The position numbers were made by a program, and so were the translations under genes. Positions 47,073 to 56,700 of a stretch of 64,000 nt of DNA are shown here, in pieces; within the stretch, counting starts at the first letter, position 1; every line of letters starts with the position of its first letter. The DNA comes from Acidobacteriota bacterium (GTDB lineage Bacteria > Acidobacteriota > Terriglobia > Terriglobales > Acidobacteriaceae), in NCBI GenBank assembly GCA_021791875.1, contig JAJYVU010000010.1, forward strand, positions 23,656 through 87,655, read 5' to 3'. The notes under the pieces were generated by a model that worked only from the letters and a program-made list of their open reading frames with translations, did not search any database and had not been told where the DNA came from.

Positions 47073-48152
47073 TCACCGCTTCTTTCGTCGCGTCGGCGGG
47101 GGAGCCGTCGATTCGCGAATCACCAGCTCCGGCACAATCGCCACTTCCTGTTCGAAGCCCTCCTGCCCGCGAATACGCCCCAGCAGCAGCCGCGCCGCCA
47201 TGTTGCCCATCTTGTGCAGCGGCTGCCGTATCGTCGTCAGGCTCGGCGAGTGGTACGCCGCGTACTCAAAATCGTCAAAGCCCACTACCGATACATCCTC
47301 CGGCACACAGAGTCCCTGCTCGCGCAGCGCCCGGATCGCCCCAATTGCCGCCAGGTCGTTGAACGCCACAATCGCCGTAAATTCCCGTGTCCTGCGCAGC
47401 AGATTATGCGTAATCGGCAATCCAAGCTCCGGGCTGGAAACCCCGCCTTCCACCTGCATCACCAGCTCCTGCGGAACTTCCAGCCCAAGTTCCTTGGCCA
47501 CCGCCATCAGGCTCTTCCAGCGGTCCGCCGAATCCGAACTCGCCGCCCGTCCCCGCATGAATGCGATGCGCCTGTGCCCCAGCTGGAACAGGTGCCGCAA
47601 TGTCAACTCCGCCGCCCTGTGATGGTCCAGGGTTATGTTTGTCACACCCGGCAGTTTCCTGTGTCCGGCCACGGCCACCGTAGGCAGCGTAGGAGCATGC
47701 TCCAGCAGCGTGTCAATCACAATGAAGCCCTCCACCGATCGGTCCTGCAGCATCCGCGGATATTCCTCAATCAAATCCGCTTTCCGCCGATGGCTCGCCG
47801 TCAGGTAGAAGTAGCCTTCCTCAATCAGCACTTCTTCAATGCCGTCCATCACGTGCGCTGAGTAACCATCGCTCAGCTCGGGCACCAGCACACCCACATA
47901 AAAGCTCCGCCGCCCGCGCAGTGACCGCGCATAAAAGCTTGGCCGGTAATCAAACTTTTTCGCCGCCGCAATCACGCGGTCCCGCGTCTCCTGCGGAATC
48001 GACTTCACCCCCGGAGCATCGTTCAGCACAAGGGATATCGTCGCGGGCGAAAGATCCAGATACTCGCCCAGAATCTTCAGGCTCACCGGCCGTCCCACGG
48101 GCGGCAGGATCTTCTTCGTTGCGCTTTCACCGGCAGATTGGCGTCTCGGCAT
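47073..48152 (-). CDS. LacI family transcriptional regulator
   Basis: A 359-residue repressor. The N-terminal HTH is ILGEYLDLSPATISLVLNDA with a hinge helix (RPSFYARSLRGRR), followed by a periplasmic-binding-protein-like sensor (FYVGVLVPELSDGYSAHVMD, GHRRIAFMRGR, SVVGFDDFEYAAYHSPSLTT). The start may be the ATG at 48152 or a GTG one codon upstream. It probably controls the adjacent beta-glucosidase gene in response to a sugar. It is clearly paralogous to the regulator at 57205-58299. Confidence 0.93.
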   Translation of the reverse strand: MPRRQSAGESATKKILPPVGRPVSLKILGEYLDLSPATISLVLNDAPGVKSIPQETRDRVIAAAKKFDYRPSFYARSLRGRRSFYVGVLVPELSDGYSAHVMDGIEEVLIEEGYFYLTASHRRKADLIEEYPRMLQDRSVEGFIVIDTLLEHAPTLPTVAVAGHRKLPGVTNITLDHHRAAELTLRHLFQLGHRRIAFMRGRAASSDSADRWKSLMAVAKELGLEVPQELVMQVEGGVSSPELGLPITHNLLRRTREFTAIVAFNDLAAIGAIRALREQGLCVPEDVSVVGFDDFEYAAYHSPSLTTIRQPLHKMGNMAARLLLGRIRGQEGFEQEVAIVPELVIRESTAPPPTRRKKR

Positions 48153-48282
48153 CACTGGAAGTGTCTGTCATCATGTACAAAAAGAGCAACCCGAAAACTC
48201 ATGGCAACCGGAGCTTAACCTCCACCGCGCACCGATTGCCCTATAGTGAAACTATCTTTCTCGAACACACTGGGAGTTCTCC

Positions 48283-49536
48283 TTGCCCTTGAAAGTCGCC
48301 ATCCTTGGATTCGGAACCGTAGGCGCCTCGGCCGCGCGCATCCTTGCCGAACAAAAAGTCCCCGGCCTCACCCTGACGCACGTCTATAACCGCAATGTCG
48401 CGCGTAAGCGTGTCGACTGGCTGCCTTCCGTCATCTGGACTGAGGACCTCGAAAGCGTCCTCACTTCAGACGCCGATGTCATCGTCGAGCTGATGGGCGG
48501 CCTCCATCCCGCCCACGACTGCGTTCGCCGTACCCTCCAGGCCGGCAAGTCCGTCGTCACCGCCAACAAAAAACTCATCGCCCTGCACGGTGTCGAACTC
48601 GAATCTATCGCCCGCCACAAAGGCGGCCACTTGCTTTACGGCGCCGCCGTCGCGGGCGGAATCCCCGTCATTCCCGGCCTCCAGCACGGCCTCGCCGGCG
48701 ACAGGGTCACCCGCATGGAAGGCATTCTCAACGGCACCTCCAACTTCATCCTCAGCCGCATGGAGAAAGGTGGCGAATACGCCGACGAGCTCGCCGAGGC
48801 CCAGCGCCGCGGCTACGCCGAAGCCGATCCCACCGAAGATGTCGACGGCTTCGATGCCCGCTCCAAGCTGGTCATCCTCGCGCGTCTCGCCCTCGGCGTC
48901 GACGTTTCCCCAGAGGAAATCGCCTGCCAGAGCATCCGCCAGGTGGGCGCCATCGACTTCGCCTACGCGAAGGACCTCAACTGCACCATCCGGCCCGTTG
49001 CCCGCGCCGACCTCCGCAACGGCAAACTCGTCGCGCTCGTCGCTCCCATGCTCGTGCCCTTCAGCTCGCCGCTCGCCTGGTCCCGCGGAACGGAAAATAT
49101 GGTCCTCATGACCGGCCAGTACGGCGGCGACGTCGTCTTCTCCGGCCACGGAGCAGGCGGTAACCCCACCGCCGTCGCCGTGGTCTCTGATCTCTGCGCC
49201 CTTGCCGCGGGAACTGCTCCTCGCGCGGGCGAGGCCGTGCCGGCCTCCGTCACCGGCGAATTCGAACTCCGCCACTACGTCCGTTTCGTCGTCAAAGACC
49301 GCCCCGGCATCGTCGCGGAAATCGCCGGAGCCATGGCCGCCCAGGGCATCAATATCGACTCTCTCTTCCAGCGCTCCGGCTTCGGCAAAGACAGCCTGCC
49401 CTTCGTCGTCACCACCGAACCTTGCGTCAACTCGCGCCTCAGGCTCGCCCTTGCCAGAATGCAGAACACCGACTGGCAGGCCGAGCTGCCCCTCGACCTG
49501 CAGGTTCTCGAGCCTGAACCAACCATCGTCGCCTGA
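48283..49536 (+). CDS. hom: Homoserine dehydrogenase
   Basis: NAD(P)-dependent reduction of aspartate semialdehyde to homoserine for threonine and methionine synthesis. The 417-residue protein has the Rossmann motif GFGTVGASAA, VVTANKKLIALHG, GAAVAGGIPVIPGLQ, LNGTSNFILSRM and DVDGFDARSKLVILARLALG. A C-terminal ACT domain (about residues 325-400, HYVRFVVKDRPGIVAEIAGA) suggests feedback control by threonine. The start is TTG at 48283 with GGGAG upstream. It is divergent from the LacI gene; ATAGTGAAACTAT, a small palindrome, lies 28 bp before the start. Confidence 0.96.
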   Translation: MPLKVAILGFGTVGASAARILAEQKVPGLTLTHVYNRNVARKRVDWLPSVIWTEDLESVLTSDADVIVELMGGLHPAHDCVRRTLQAGKSVVTANKKLIALHGVELESIARHKGGHLLYGAAVAGGIPVIPGLQHGLAGDRVTRMEGILNGTSNFILSRMEKGGEYADELAEAQRRGYAEADPTEDVDGFDARSKLVILARLALGVDVSPEEIACQSIRQVGAIDFAYAKDLNCTIRPVARADLRNGKLVALVAPMLVPFSSPLAWSRGTENMVLMTGQYGGDVVFSGHGAGGNPTAVAVVSDLCALAAGTAPRAGEAVPASVTGEFELRHYVRFVVKDRPGIVAEIAGAMAAQGINIDSLFQRSGFGKDSLPFVVTTEPCVNSRLRLALARMQNTDWQAELPLDLQVLEPEPTIVA

Positions 49537-49550
49537 CGCACCTCACTCGG

Positions 49551-49586
49551 GCCCATCCTCCCGCCATCCGCTGCGCGAGGATGGGC
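49551..49586 (+). terminator. Hairpin after hom
   Basis: GCCCATCCTC and GAGGATGGGC pair perfectly (10 bp) around a 16-nt loop, 14 bp after the hom stop. No T-run follows, so it may stabilise the 3' end rather than terminate by itself. Confidence 0.5.
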
Positions 49587-49815
49587 TCACCCTCCCGAAG
49601 CAATCCCCGGGGAATCTACCTTGGCCGCTTGTCCTCGATCCCAATCTCCCAAAAATCCTCCATTTCACCTTCCATCTTCTTTCCTCTCAACAGCATCCAA
49701 GCAACGAGGCAAGAAGCTACCCCCCGCTTTGCAAGCAGTGCGGACTTTCCAGTCAGCGAATCCAGATCCCCTGGAGAGTGATTTCTTGTCGCATTCCAGT
49801 GTCACGGAGAGTTTT

Positions 49816-50298
49816 ATGACGAAATCCAAAAATCTTGTTCGCCTGCCGCTCGCCGCGGCACTGGCGGTCGCTCTCACCTGCCTGTTTCTACCCTTGGCCG
49901 CCCACGCTCAAAACATCAGCCAGACAGCCAAGGCAGGGAAGTATTCCATTACCCTGAAGGTTCTGCCAGCTGAGTCCTTCATGGGTACTGACGCTGCCAT
50001 GGCTTACGATGGCGGCGCAGAGCCCGAAGCCGTCGACGGCCCCATGCAGCCCAATCACCACATGGTGGCCTTCATCAGCAGGGACGGTCATCCAGTCGAG
50101 CGCGCCAACGTCAAGATTCGCTACCGCCTGGTTTCCAACGGCGGCTGGAAGAACCTTCCCGTTGCCCGCATGCACGTCAAGGGTAAGGGCGCTGATACCA
50201 CCCACTTCGGCAACAACGTCAAATTGATGCCGGGCCAGTACCAGGTGCAGGTCACCGTCAATCACAAGAGAGCGAAGTTCCACTTCACCCTCCAGTAG
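49816..50298 (+). CDS. Exported protein of unknown function (YtkA-like fold possible)
   Basis: A 160-residue secreted protein with a signal peptide of about 31 residues (LPLAAALAVALTCLFLPLAA). The mature part looks like one immunoglobulin-type beta sandwich: YSITLKVLPAESF, NHHMVAFISRDGHPVERANV, then KLMPGQYQVQVTVNHKRAKF and HFTL. This layout resembles YtkA-like or copper/iron-handling periplasmic domains, but the metal ligands are not conclusive (several His and Met: MQPNHHMVAF, RMHVKGKG). The ATG at 49816 follows GGAGAG. It stands alone. Confidence 0.65.
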   Translation: MTKSKNLVRLPLAAALAVALTCLFLPLAAHAQNISQTAKAGKYSITLKVLPAESFMGTDAAMAYDGGAEPEAVDGPMQPNHHMVAFISRDGHPVERANVKIRYRLVSNGGWKNLPVARMHVKGKGADTTHFGNNVKLMPGQYQVQVTVNHKRAKFHFTLQ

Positions 50299-50395
50299 CG
50301 CATCGCCTGCGCATCCTGGATCCCGCCTCGCGGCTTCAGGGTGTGCAGGCACACGACGTCGAGAAATTCGGACCGGCCGGAAAAATTCGGCACCT

Positions 50396-50974
50396 TCAGC
50401 GGCAGGAATGCCAGCTCTGCCCCGTATAGAACTCCACCGCATACCACTGGCTCGCCAGCCGCCTCACCGCGGGCACGGAGCAGGGAATCCCCGCGAACCT
50501 TCCTGCCGCGTGCGTCTTCGCCGCGTGTGTCAGTGAATTTGTCGGGTCATAAACCAGGTATACCGTCGTAACTCCCGCGCCAGGAAAACCCCACGCGTCC
50601 CAGACCGTGTGCTTCAGTTGCCCCGCCTCTTGCGGCTCCGCCAGCACCCTTCGCTGATAGCTCTTGCCGTACAGAAACCATCGCGCCGTATCCTGAACAG
50701 CAGACGTGTTCTTGAACAGAAACCACGTCACTCCGCAAAAAATCACCGCGGCTACCAGCATTGCCAGCGCATGCCGCTTCACTAATACAAGGCCGCCAAT
50801 CAGGACCACCGACAGGCCAAAAGGCAAAAACAGAAAGACATACAGCAGCACCGCCAGGTCATCCCCAAACACCGCCAACGGAACAAATACGGCAAACGCC
50901 GCCGCCACCGCCGCGCACAGCAGCCACGGACGGAAAATCTGCCTGAGCCTTGTCTTCTGCGATATTTCAGCCAT
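50396..50974 (-). CDS. Membrane protein of unknown function
   Basis: A 192-residue protein with three hydrophobic helices in the first half (about residues 17-36, 40-63 and 70-87) and a soluble C-terminal domain of about 95 residues with two cysteines (GIPCSVPAVRRLASQWYAVE and SWHSC). I recognise no family. The C-terminal part with DPTNSLTHAAKTHAAGRFAG may be periplasmic. It is on the same strand as the aldo/keto reductase but is separated from it by a clear terminator, so it has its own promoter. Confidence 0.6.
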   Translation of the reverse strand: MAEISQKTRLRQIFRPWLLCAAVAAAFAVFVPLAVFGDDLAVLLYVFLFLPFGLSVVLIGGLVLVKRHALAMLVAAVIFCGVTWFLFKNTSAVQDTARWFLYGKSYQRRVLAEPQEAGQLKHTVWDAWGFPGAGVTTVYLVYDPTNSLTHAAKTHAAGRFAGIPCSVPAVRRLASQWYAVEFYTGQSWHSCR

Positions 50975-51002
50975 TTTCGGGGAACTTCGTCACCCTCACC
51001 TT

Positions 51003-51028
51003 AACAAAAAGGGCTGCCGAAGCAGCCC
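51003..51028 (-). terminator. Intrinsic terminator of the aldo/keto reductase gene
   Basis: On the minus strand GGGCTGC-TTCG-GCAGCCC is followed by TTTTTGTT. The 7-bp stem, UUCG tetraloop and U-tract make a strong Rho-independent terminator about 107 bp after the stop codon. Confidence 0.88.
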
Positions 51029-51069
51029 CATGGCATTTCACCTTCATATCCAGCGAAGACCCGACTTGC

Positions 51070-51135
51070 GCCGGAGGCGCGTCCGCCCGTGCGGCCAGCA
51101 CCGCCGGAGGCGAGTGTGCCGCTGCGGCCGGCACC
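51070..51135. repeat. Two-copy 33-bp tandem repeat
   Basis: Positions 51070-51102 and 51103-51135 are 33-bp units that differ at about six positions. Both start GCCGGAGGCG and end with GCGGCC followed by a GCACC. The second unit touches the stop codon of the aldo/keto reductase, so the repeat lies in its 3' untranslated region before the terminator. Confidence 0.75.
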
Positions 51136-52118
51136 TACTTGTGGCCCAGCACTGGATGCGGCTCATACGGCTCCTCGAGCGCCTTCACCTCATCCTCGTC
51201 CAGATGCACATCCAGCGCGCCCAGCAGGTCGTCCAGATGCGCCATCTTGCTCGCGCCGATGATCGGTGCTGTAATCCCCGGCTTGTCCAGCATCCACGCC
51301 AGCGCCACCTGCGCATTGCTTACCCCGCGCTTCCTCGCTACTTCGGTGATGCGCTCCACCACCGTAAAGTCCGAGTCGCGATAGTACAGGCCCTGCGCAA
51401 AGTCATCTGTCTTCGCTCGAATCGTCTCGCCCTTGCCGCCCCGCGCCCGGTTGCCCATCACAAATCCACGCGCCAGCGGGCTCCACGGAATCAGTCCGAT
51501 CCCTTCCTCCAGGCACAGTGGAATCATCTCCCGCTCTTCCTCCCGATAAACCAGGTTGTAGTGGTTCTGCATCGTCACGAATCGCGCCAGCCCCATCTGG
51601 TCCGCCACATGCAGCATCCGTTGAAACTGCCACGCATACATTGAGCTCGCCCCGATATACAGCGCCTTGCCAGCGCGCACCACGTCGTTCAGCGCCTCCA
51701 TCGTCTCCTCAATCGGAGTCGTCGGGTCAAACCGATGTATCTGGTACAGGTCCACGTAATCCGTCTTCAGCCGCCGCAGGCTGTCGTCAATCGCATGCAT
51801 GATGTGTTTCCGCGAAAGCCCCCGGTGGTTTGGATCCTCCCCCATCGCATTGAAGACCTTCGTCGCGACCACCACCTTGTCCCGCGACGGACCAAAATCC
51901 TTCAAAGCCCGCCCCAGAATCTCCTCGCTCACGCCCAGCGAATACACATCCGCCGTATCGAAAAAGTTGATTCCGCTTTCCAGCGCTCGCTGGATAAATG
52001 GCCGGCTTTCTTCCTCTTCCAGCACCCACTCGCGCCACTTCTTTGAGCCATAAGTCATCGTGCCCAGGCAAAGCCGCGAAACCTTCAGTCCTGTCGAGCC
52101 AAGATTGACGTATTCCAT
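51135..52118 (-). CDS. Aldo/keto reductase
   Basis: A 327-residue NADPH-dependent oxidoreductase of the aldo/keto reductase superfamily (YajO/voltage-gated-channel-beta type). The catalytic tetrad is visible: Asp and Tyr in FFDTADVYSLG, Lys in KVVVATKVF, and His in YQIHRFDPTTPIEETMEAL. The NADP-binding end has GVSNAQVALAWMLDKPGITA and PIIGASKMAHLDD. The ATG at 52118 with GGAGGTGG is preferred over the longer open frame from 52238. The substrate is unknown. It is followed by the tandem repeat and a terminator. Confidence 0.93.
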   Translation of the reverse strand: MEYVNLGSTGLKVSRLCLGTMTYGSKKWREWVLEEEESRPFIQRALESGINFFDTADVYSLGVSEEILGRALKDFGPSRDKVVVATKVFNAMGEDPNHRGLSRKHIMHAIDDSLRRLKTDYVDLYQIHRFDPTTPIEETMEALNDVVRAGKALYIGASSMYAWQFQRMLHVADQMGLARFVTMQNHYNLVYREEEREMIPLCLEEGIGLIPWSPLARGFVMGNRARGGKGETIRAKTDDFAQGLYYRDSDFTVVERITEVARKRGVSNAQVALAWMLDKPGITAPIIGASKMAHLDDLLGALDVHLDEDEVKALEEPYEPHPVLGHK

Positions 52119-52431
52119 TCCACCTCCGGATGTTTTCCTGTGTTTCTGTGACGGTCCCTGGCTTTGGATGATTTCACTCCGCCTCAGGAATCGAATCTCC
52201 CATTGAATTCGCTCTGCTATTCCCGCAACCCGCTCCATCCTCTCAAAAATATCGCCGCTGCTGCCGTCGGATAGCCGCCGCTCCGCTCACCGCCCCCACG
52301 CGTCTCTATCCCGGAATGACAGAAGCAAAATGACAAACCCGACATCCATGACAATCTCGACATAATTGAAAACACTGGACTTACTACAAAAAAATGCGGT
52401 GACCAACCGGTTTCTCGTGCATCTAACGGAT

Positions 52432-53565
52432 ATGTTTCGTGAACTCCCCGGAGCCCTTCGTTCGTGCGCCCCAGGAAGCACTGATTGCACGACTTGTCAC
52501 AAGGCCTTTCTTTCCCGTGCTTTGTGGCCAATTTTTATCCTGCTGCTTGCAGTTCCCTGGCAACTGCACGCGCAGCCGGCGGTGAATCTCGCAGCGCTGC
52601 CCAACGCTCCCGGCGTTGTGCAAAACTCTGCGTCGCAGTCCACACCCACAGGTGTCATCACCGGAACCCTCGAAAATCCCGAGGGCCAGCCCCTGCCTAA
52701 CGCACCCCTTCGCATCTTTGGTTCGGGCCTGACCGAGGCCATAGCCGGCAAAACTGACGCCCAGGGCAACTTCCGCATCACCGGCCTCAATGCTGGAACC
52801 TACCACGTTCAGGCCTCTGCACAGGGTTACCTCACCGCTACTTCGCCGCTCGTCGTTCTGGGCCAGGGCGAGGTTTACCGCCTCTCCATCACCGAGATTC
52901 CGCTGCCCAAGGCCAGCACCACCGTACATGTCTACGGTTCGACGGTCCATCTCGCCACTCAGCAAGTCCACCAGGAAGAAAAGCAGCGCGTTCTCGGGAT
53001 AGTCCCCAATTTCTTCACGAGCTATGTGCCCAATCCAGCTCCGCTGACTCCCAAGCTCAAAATGCGGCTCACCTTCCGTACCATGGGCGACCCCTTCATC
53101 CTCGGTGTCGCCGCTGCCGTCGCCGGCCTTGAGCAGCAGGAAGACATCTATCCCGGCTATGGAACCGGCTGGTCAGGTTACGGCAAGCGCTTCGGCGCAT
53201 CCTATGCCGACTCCAACATTTCCCGCCTCTTTGGCGAAGGCGTCTACCCTATCATCTTCCATCAGGATCCCCGCTACTTCTACAAAGGCACCGGCAGCTT
53301 TGGATCGCGTCTATGGTATGCCATGCGTTCCGCCGTCATCTCCAAGGGCGACAACGGCCGCTGGCAGCCCGGCTATGCCGCCGTCCTCGGCGACTTCACC
53401 GCCGCCGGCATCTCCAATGTCTATCACGCTCCGCAGGATCGCTCCTTCGGTATCACCATGCGCGACAGCGGCATCCTCATCGGCGGTGACGCTCTTGAGA
53501 ACATCCTGGACGAATTCCTCTCCAAATCCCTGACCCGCAACCTGCCGCCCGACGCCAAGCACTGA
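52432..53565 (+). CDS. Exported carboxypeptidase-regulatory-like domain protein
   Basis: A 377-residue exported protein. After a long charged N-region comes a signal sequence (WPIFILLLAVPWQLHAQ). A beta-sandwich carboxypeptidase-regulatory-like domain follows (about residues 60-150: GVITGTLENPEGQPLPNAPL, TDAQGNFRITGLNAGTYHVQ). A C-terminal part of about 200 residues has aromatic/Gly-rich strands (YPGYGTGWSGYGKRFGASYA, IIFHQDPRYFYKGTGSFGS). Such proteins are abundant in acidobacteria, with unknown roles at the cell surface. The frame is open from a TTG at 52366; the ATG at 52432 gives a shorter, more usual signal region. A strong terminator follows. Confidence 0.78.
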   Translation: MFRELPGALRSCAPGSTDCTTCHKAFLSRALWPIFILLLAVPWQLHAQPAVNLAALPNAPGVVQNSASQSTPTGVITGTLENPEGQPLPNAPLRIFGSGLTEAIAGKTDAQGNFRITGLNAGTYHVQASAQGYLTATSPLVVLGQGEVYRLSITEIPLPKASTTVHVYGSTVHLATQQVHQEEKQRVLGIVPNFFTSYVPNPAPLTPKLKMRLTFRTMGDPFILGVAAAVAGLEQQEDIYPGYGTGWSGYGKRFGASYADSNISRLFGEGVYPIIFHQDPRYFYKGTGSFGSRLWYAMRSAVISKGDNGRWQPGYAAVLGDFTAAGISNVYHAPQDRSFGITMRDSGILIGGDALENILDEFLSKSLTRNLPPDAKH

Positions 53566-53579
53566 GCTGGTAGCAACTC

Positions 53580-53615
53580 ACGCCTCTCATCCCGGATGAG
53601 AGGCGTTCTTGTTTT
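53580..53615 (+). terminator. Intrinsic terminator
   Basis: ACGCCTCTCAT and ATGAGAGGCGT form a perfect 11-bp stem with the loop CCCGG, followed by TTCTTGTTTT. It lies 15 bp after the stop of the carboxypeptidase-regulatory-like gene. Confidence 0.9.
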
Positions 53616-53738
53616 CCGGGCATCTTCCGATGCCTCGCTGTCCAATCCCAAAACTCGTACCGTTTCCCGTCGCCGCGGCATCCAAAACAACATTCACGCG
53701 CTATCCCGCAAAACACCCTCACTGCCCGACGAGGAACC

Positions 53739-56700
53739 ATGGACCATACGCCGACCAATCCCTCCGTATCGCAGAACCTCTCGAACGCCGGCACATCCTG
53801 CCGCATCCGGATCAACGGCACAGATCTCGAAGCGCACACCGGCGAGCGCCTCATCGATGCCGTCAATCGTGCCGCCATCCAACTCCCGCAAGTCTGCTAC
53901 GAGCCTCATCTCGGCCCCATCCAGACCTGCGACACCTGCCTCGTCGAAATCAACGGCGAACTCGCTCGCGCCTGCTCCACCACGGTCACGCCCGGTATGA
54001 CTGTTGCCACCGCCACGCCTGCGGCTCAGCGCGCACAATCTGAGGCCTTCGACCGCATCCTCGGCCGCCACATGCTCTACTGCACCGTCTGTGACAACAA
54101 CAACTCCGACTGCACCGTTCACAACACCACGGCCATGCTCCACGTCGAGCACCAGAAATATCCCTACCAGCCCAAACCCTATCCGCAGGACCACTCCAAT
54201 CCCTTCTACCGCTACGATCCCAGCCAGTGCATCCTCTGCGGTCGATGCGTCGAAGCCTGCCAGAACTACCAGGTCAACGAAACCCTCTCCATCAACTGGG
54301 AAAGCGAACATCCCCGCGTCCTCTGGGATGGCGGCCACGAAATCGGCGGCTCCAGTTGTGTCTCCTGCGGCCACTGCGTCACTGTATGCCCCTGCAACGC
54401 ACTCATGGAAAAGTCCATGCTCGGCCAGGCCGGCTATCTCACCCACTGGCCCCAGCAGGCCCTCGACGAAATGATCGAAGTGGTGAAGGGAATCGAGCCG
54501 GAAATCGGCTACGGACCCATCCTTCAGGCCTCGGAAACCGAAGCCGCGCTCCGCAAAATCCGCACCCGCCAGACCAAGACCGTCTGCACCTATTGCGGTG
54601 TCGGATGCAGCTTCGACGTCTGGACACGCGACCGCCATATCCTCAAGATCCAGCCCGGCTCCGGCCCCGCCAATGACATCTCCACATGCGTCAAGGGCAA
54701 ATTCGGCTGGGATTTCGTCAATAGTCCCGACCGCCTCAAGACCCCGCTCATTCGTGAAGGCAGCCGCTTCCGCGAGGCCACCTGGGACGAAGCCCTCGAC
54801 CTTGTCGCCCGCCGCCTCACGGAAATCAAAGCCGCTCATGGTCCCGACTCCATCGGCGTTATCTCTTCGTCCAAGTGCACCAACGAAGAGAGCTACCTCA
54901 TGCAGAAGTTCGCCCGCGCCGTCATCGGCACCAACAACATCGACAACTGCTCCCGCTACTGCCAGTCGCCGGCCACGCAGGGGCTATTCCGCACCGTCGG
55001 CTATGGCGGCGACTCCGGCTCCATCCACGACATCGGACAGGCATCCCTCGTCATGATTATCGGGGCCAACCCCGCCGAGGCCCATCCCGTCCTTGCCACG
55101 CGCGTCAAGCAGGCCCACAAGCTGCGTGGCCAGAGACTCATCGTCGCCGACCTCCGCAAGCACGAAATGGCCGAGCGCGCAGACATCTTCTTCCGCCCCA
55201 ATCCGGGCACAGACCTCATCTGGCTCTCGGCGCTCAGCCGCTACATGCTCGACCACGGCCATGCCAGGCTCGACTTCCTCGCCCGCTGGGTCAACGGCCT
55301 TTACCAGTATTCCGCCAGCCTCGAACCTTTCACCATGGAATACGCCTCCGAAGCCTGCGGCGTCCCGCTTTCTGTCCTCACCGCCGTCGCAAAGGAAATT
55401 GCCGCCGCCGAATCCATGTGCATTCTCTGGGCCATGGGCGTCACCCAGCACTGCGCCGGATCCGACACCTCCACCGCCATCTCCAACCTGCTCCTCGTCA
55501 CCGGCAACTACATGCGCCCCGGTACGGGAGCCTACCCGCTCCGCGGCCACAACAACGTGCAGGGAGCCAGCGACTTCGGCTCCATGCCCGCTTGGTTCCC
55601 GGGATACGAGAAAATCGACGACCCCGAGGCCCGCGCCCGCTACGAATCCGGCTGGGGCGTGCCCATCCCCACCACCAGGGGCCTCGACAATCACGAGATG
55701 ATCCGCGCCATCCACGACGGCAAGCTCAAGGCCATGTACATCGCCGGAGAAGACATGTATGCGGCCGACTCTAACGCCAACCATGTCGGCGCAGGCTTCG
55801 AACAGCTCGAATTCTTCGTCGTGCAGGACATCTTCTTCTCGTCCACCTGCCGCTACGCCGATGTCGTCCTCCCGGCCAGCCCATCGCTCGAAAAGGAAGG
55901 CACTTTCACCAATACCGAGCGCCGCATCCAGCGCCTCTACCAGGTCTTTCAGCCACTTGGCGACAGCCGGCCAGACTGGCGCATCACCCGCGACCTCGCC
56001 AACCGCATGGGCGCCAACTGGACCTACCAGCACCCCTCAGACGTCATGCACGAGTCCGCATCCCTCGCGCCGCTCTTCGCCGGCGTCCATTACGACCGCC
56101 TCGAAGGCTACCGCAGCCTCCAGTGGCCCGTCGCTCCCGACGGCACTGACCAGCCGCTGCTTTACACAAAAGAATTCGCGTTTCCCGACGGCAAAGCCCG
56201 TCTCTACCCACTCGAATACAATCCACCCTGCGAGGCCGTCGACGAAGAATACGACCTCCACCTCAACAACGGCCGCCTCCTCGAGCATTTCCACGAAACC
56301 AACATGACAGGCCGTGTCCCCGGCATCCACGCCGAAACGCCCAACCCCTTCGTCGAAATCTCCCGCGAACTCGCCGCCGAGCGCTCCCTCGCCACCGGCC
56401 AATGGGTGCGGCTAATCTCCCGCTACGGCAGCATCCGCATCCAGGTCCTCATCAGCGACCGCGTCCGGGGCAGGGAACTCTATCTTCCGCTCAACACCCG
56501 CGCCGACAACGGCGTCAACCGCCTCACCGGCTCTCACACCGACCGTGAGACGCACACTCCCGCTTACAAGGAAACTCCTGTCCGTCTCGAACCGCTTCCG
56601 GAAAAGGGCGATGCACCGCTCCCGCGCCTCAACTTCCGCTTTGGCTCGCGTACCCCGCAGAACGGCGTCGAAGTCCAGCGCAAATGGAACCGCAGCGATT

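Noticed and set aside
48156..48282. Possible SAM riboswitch before hom (contains CATGGCAACCGG)
   Set aside because: The GGCAACC-like stretch lacks the surrounding stems of the SAM-I or related classes, and the gap is only 127 bp including promoter elements.
53694..54839. Minus-strand open frame of 381 codons rich in Gly, Ala and Asp
   Set aside because: Antisense to the start of the molybdenum oxidoreductase and overlapping its Fe-S motifs. No ribosome-binding site and no family pattern.
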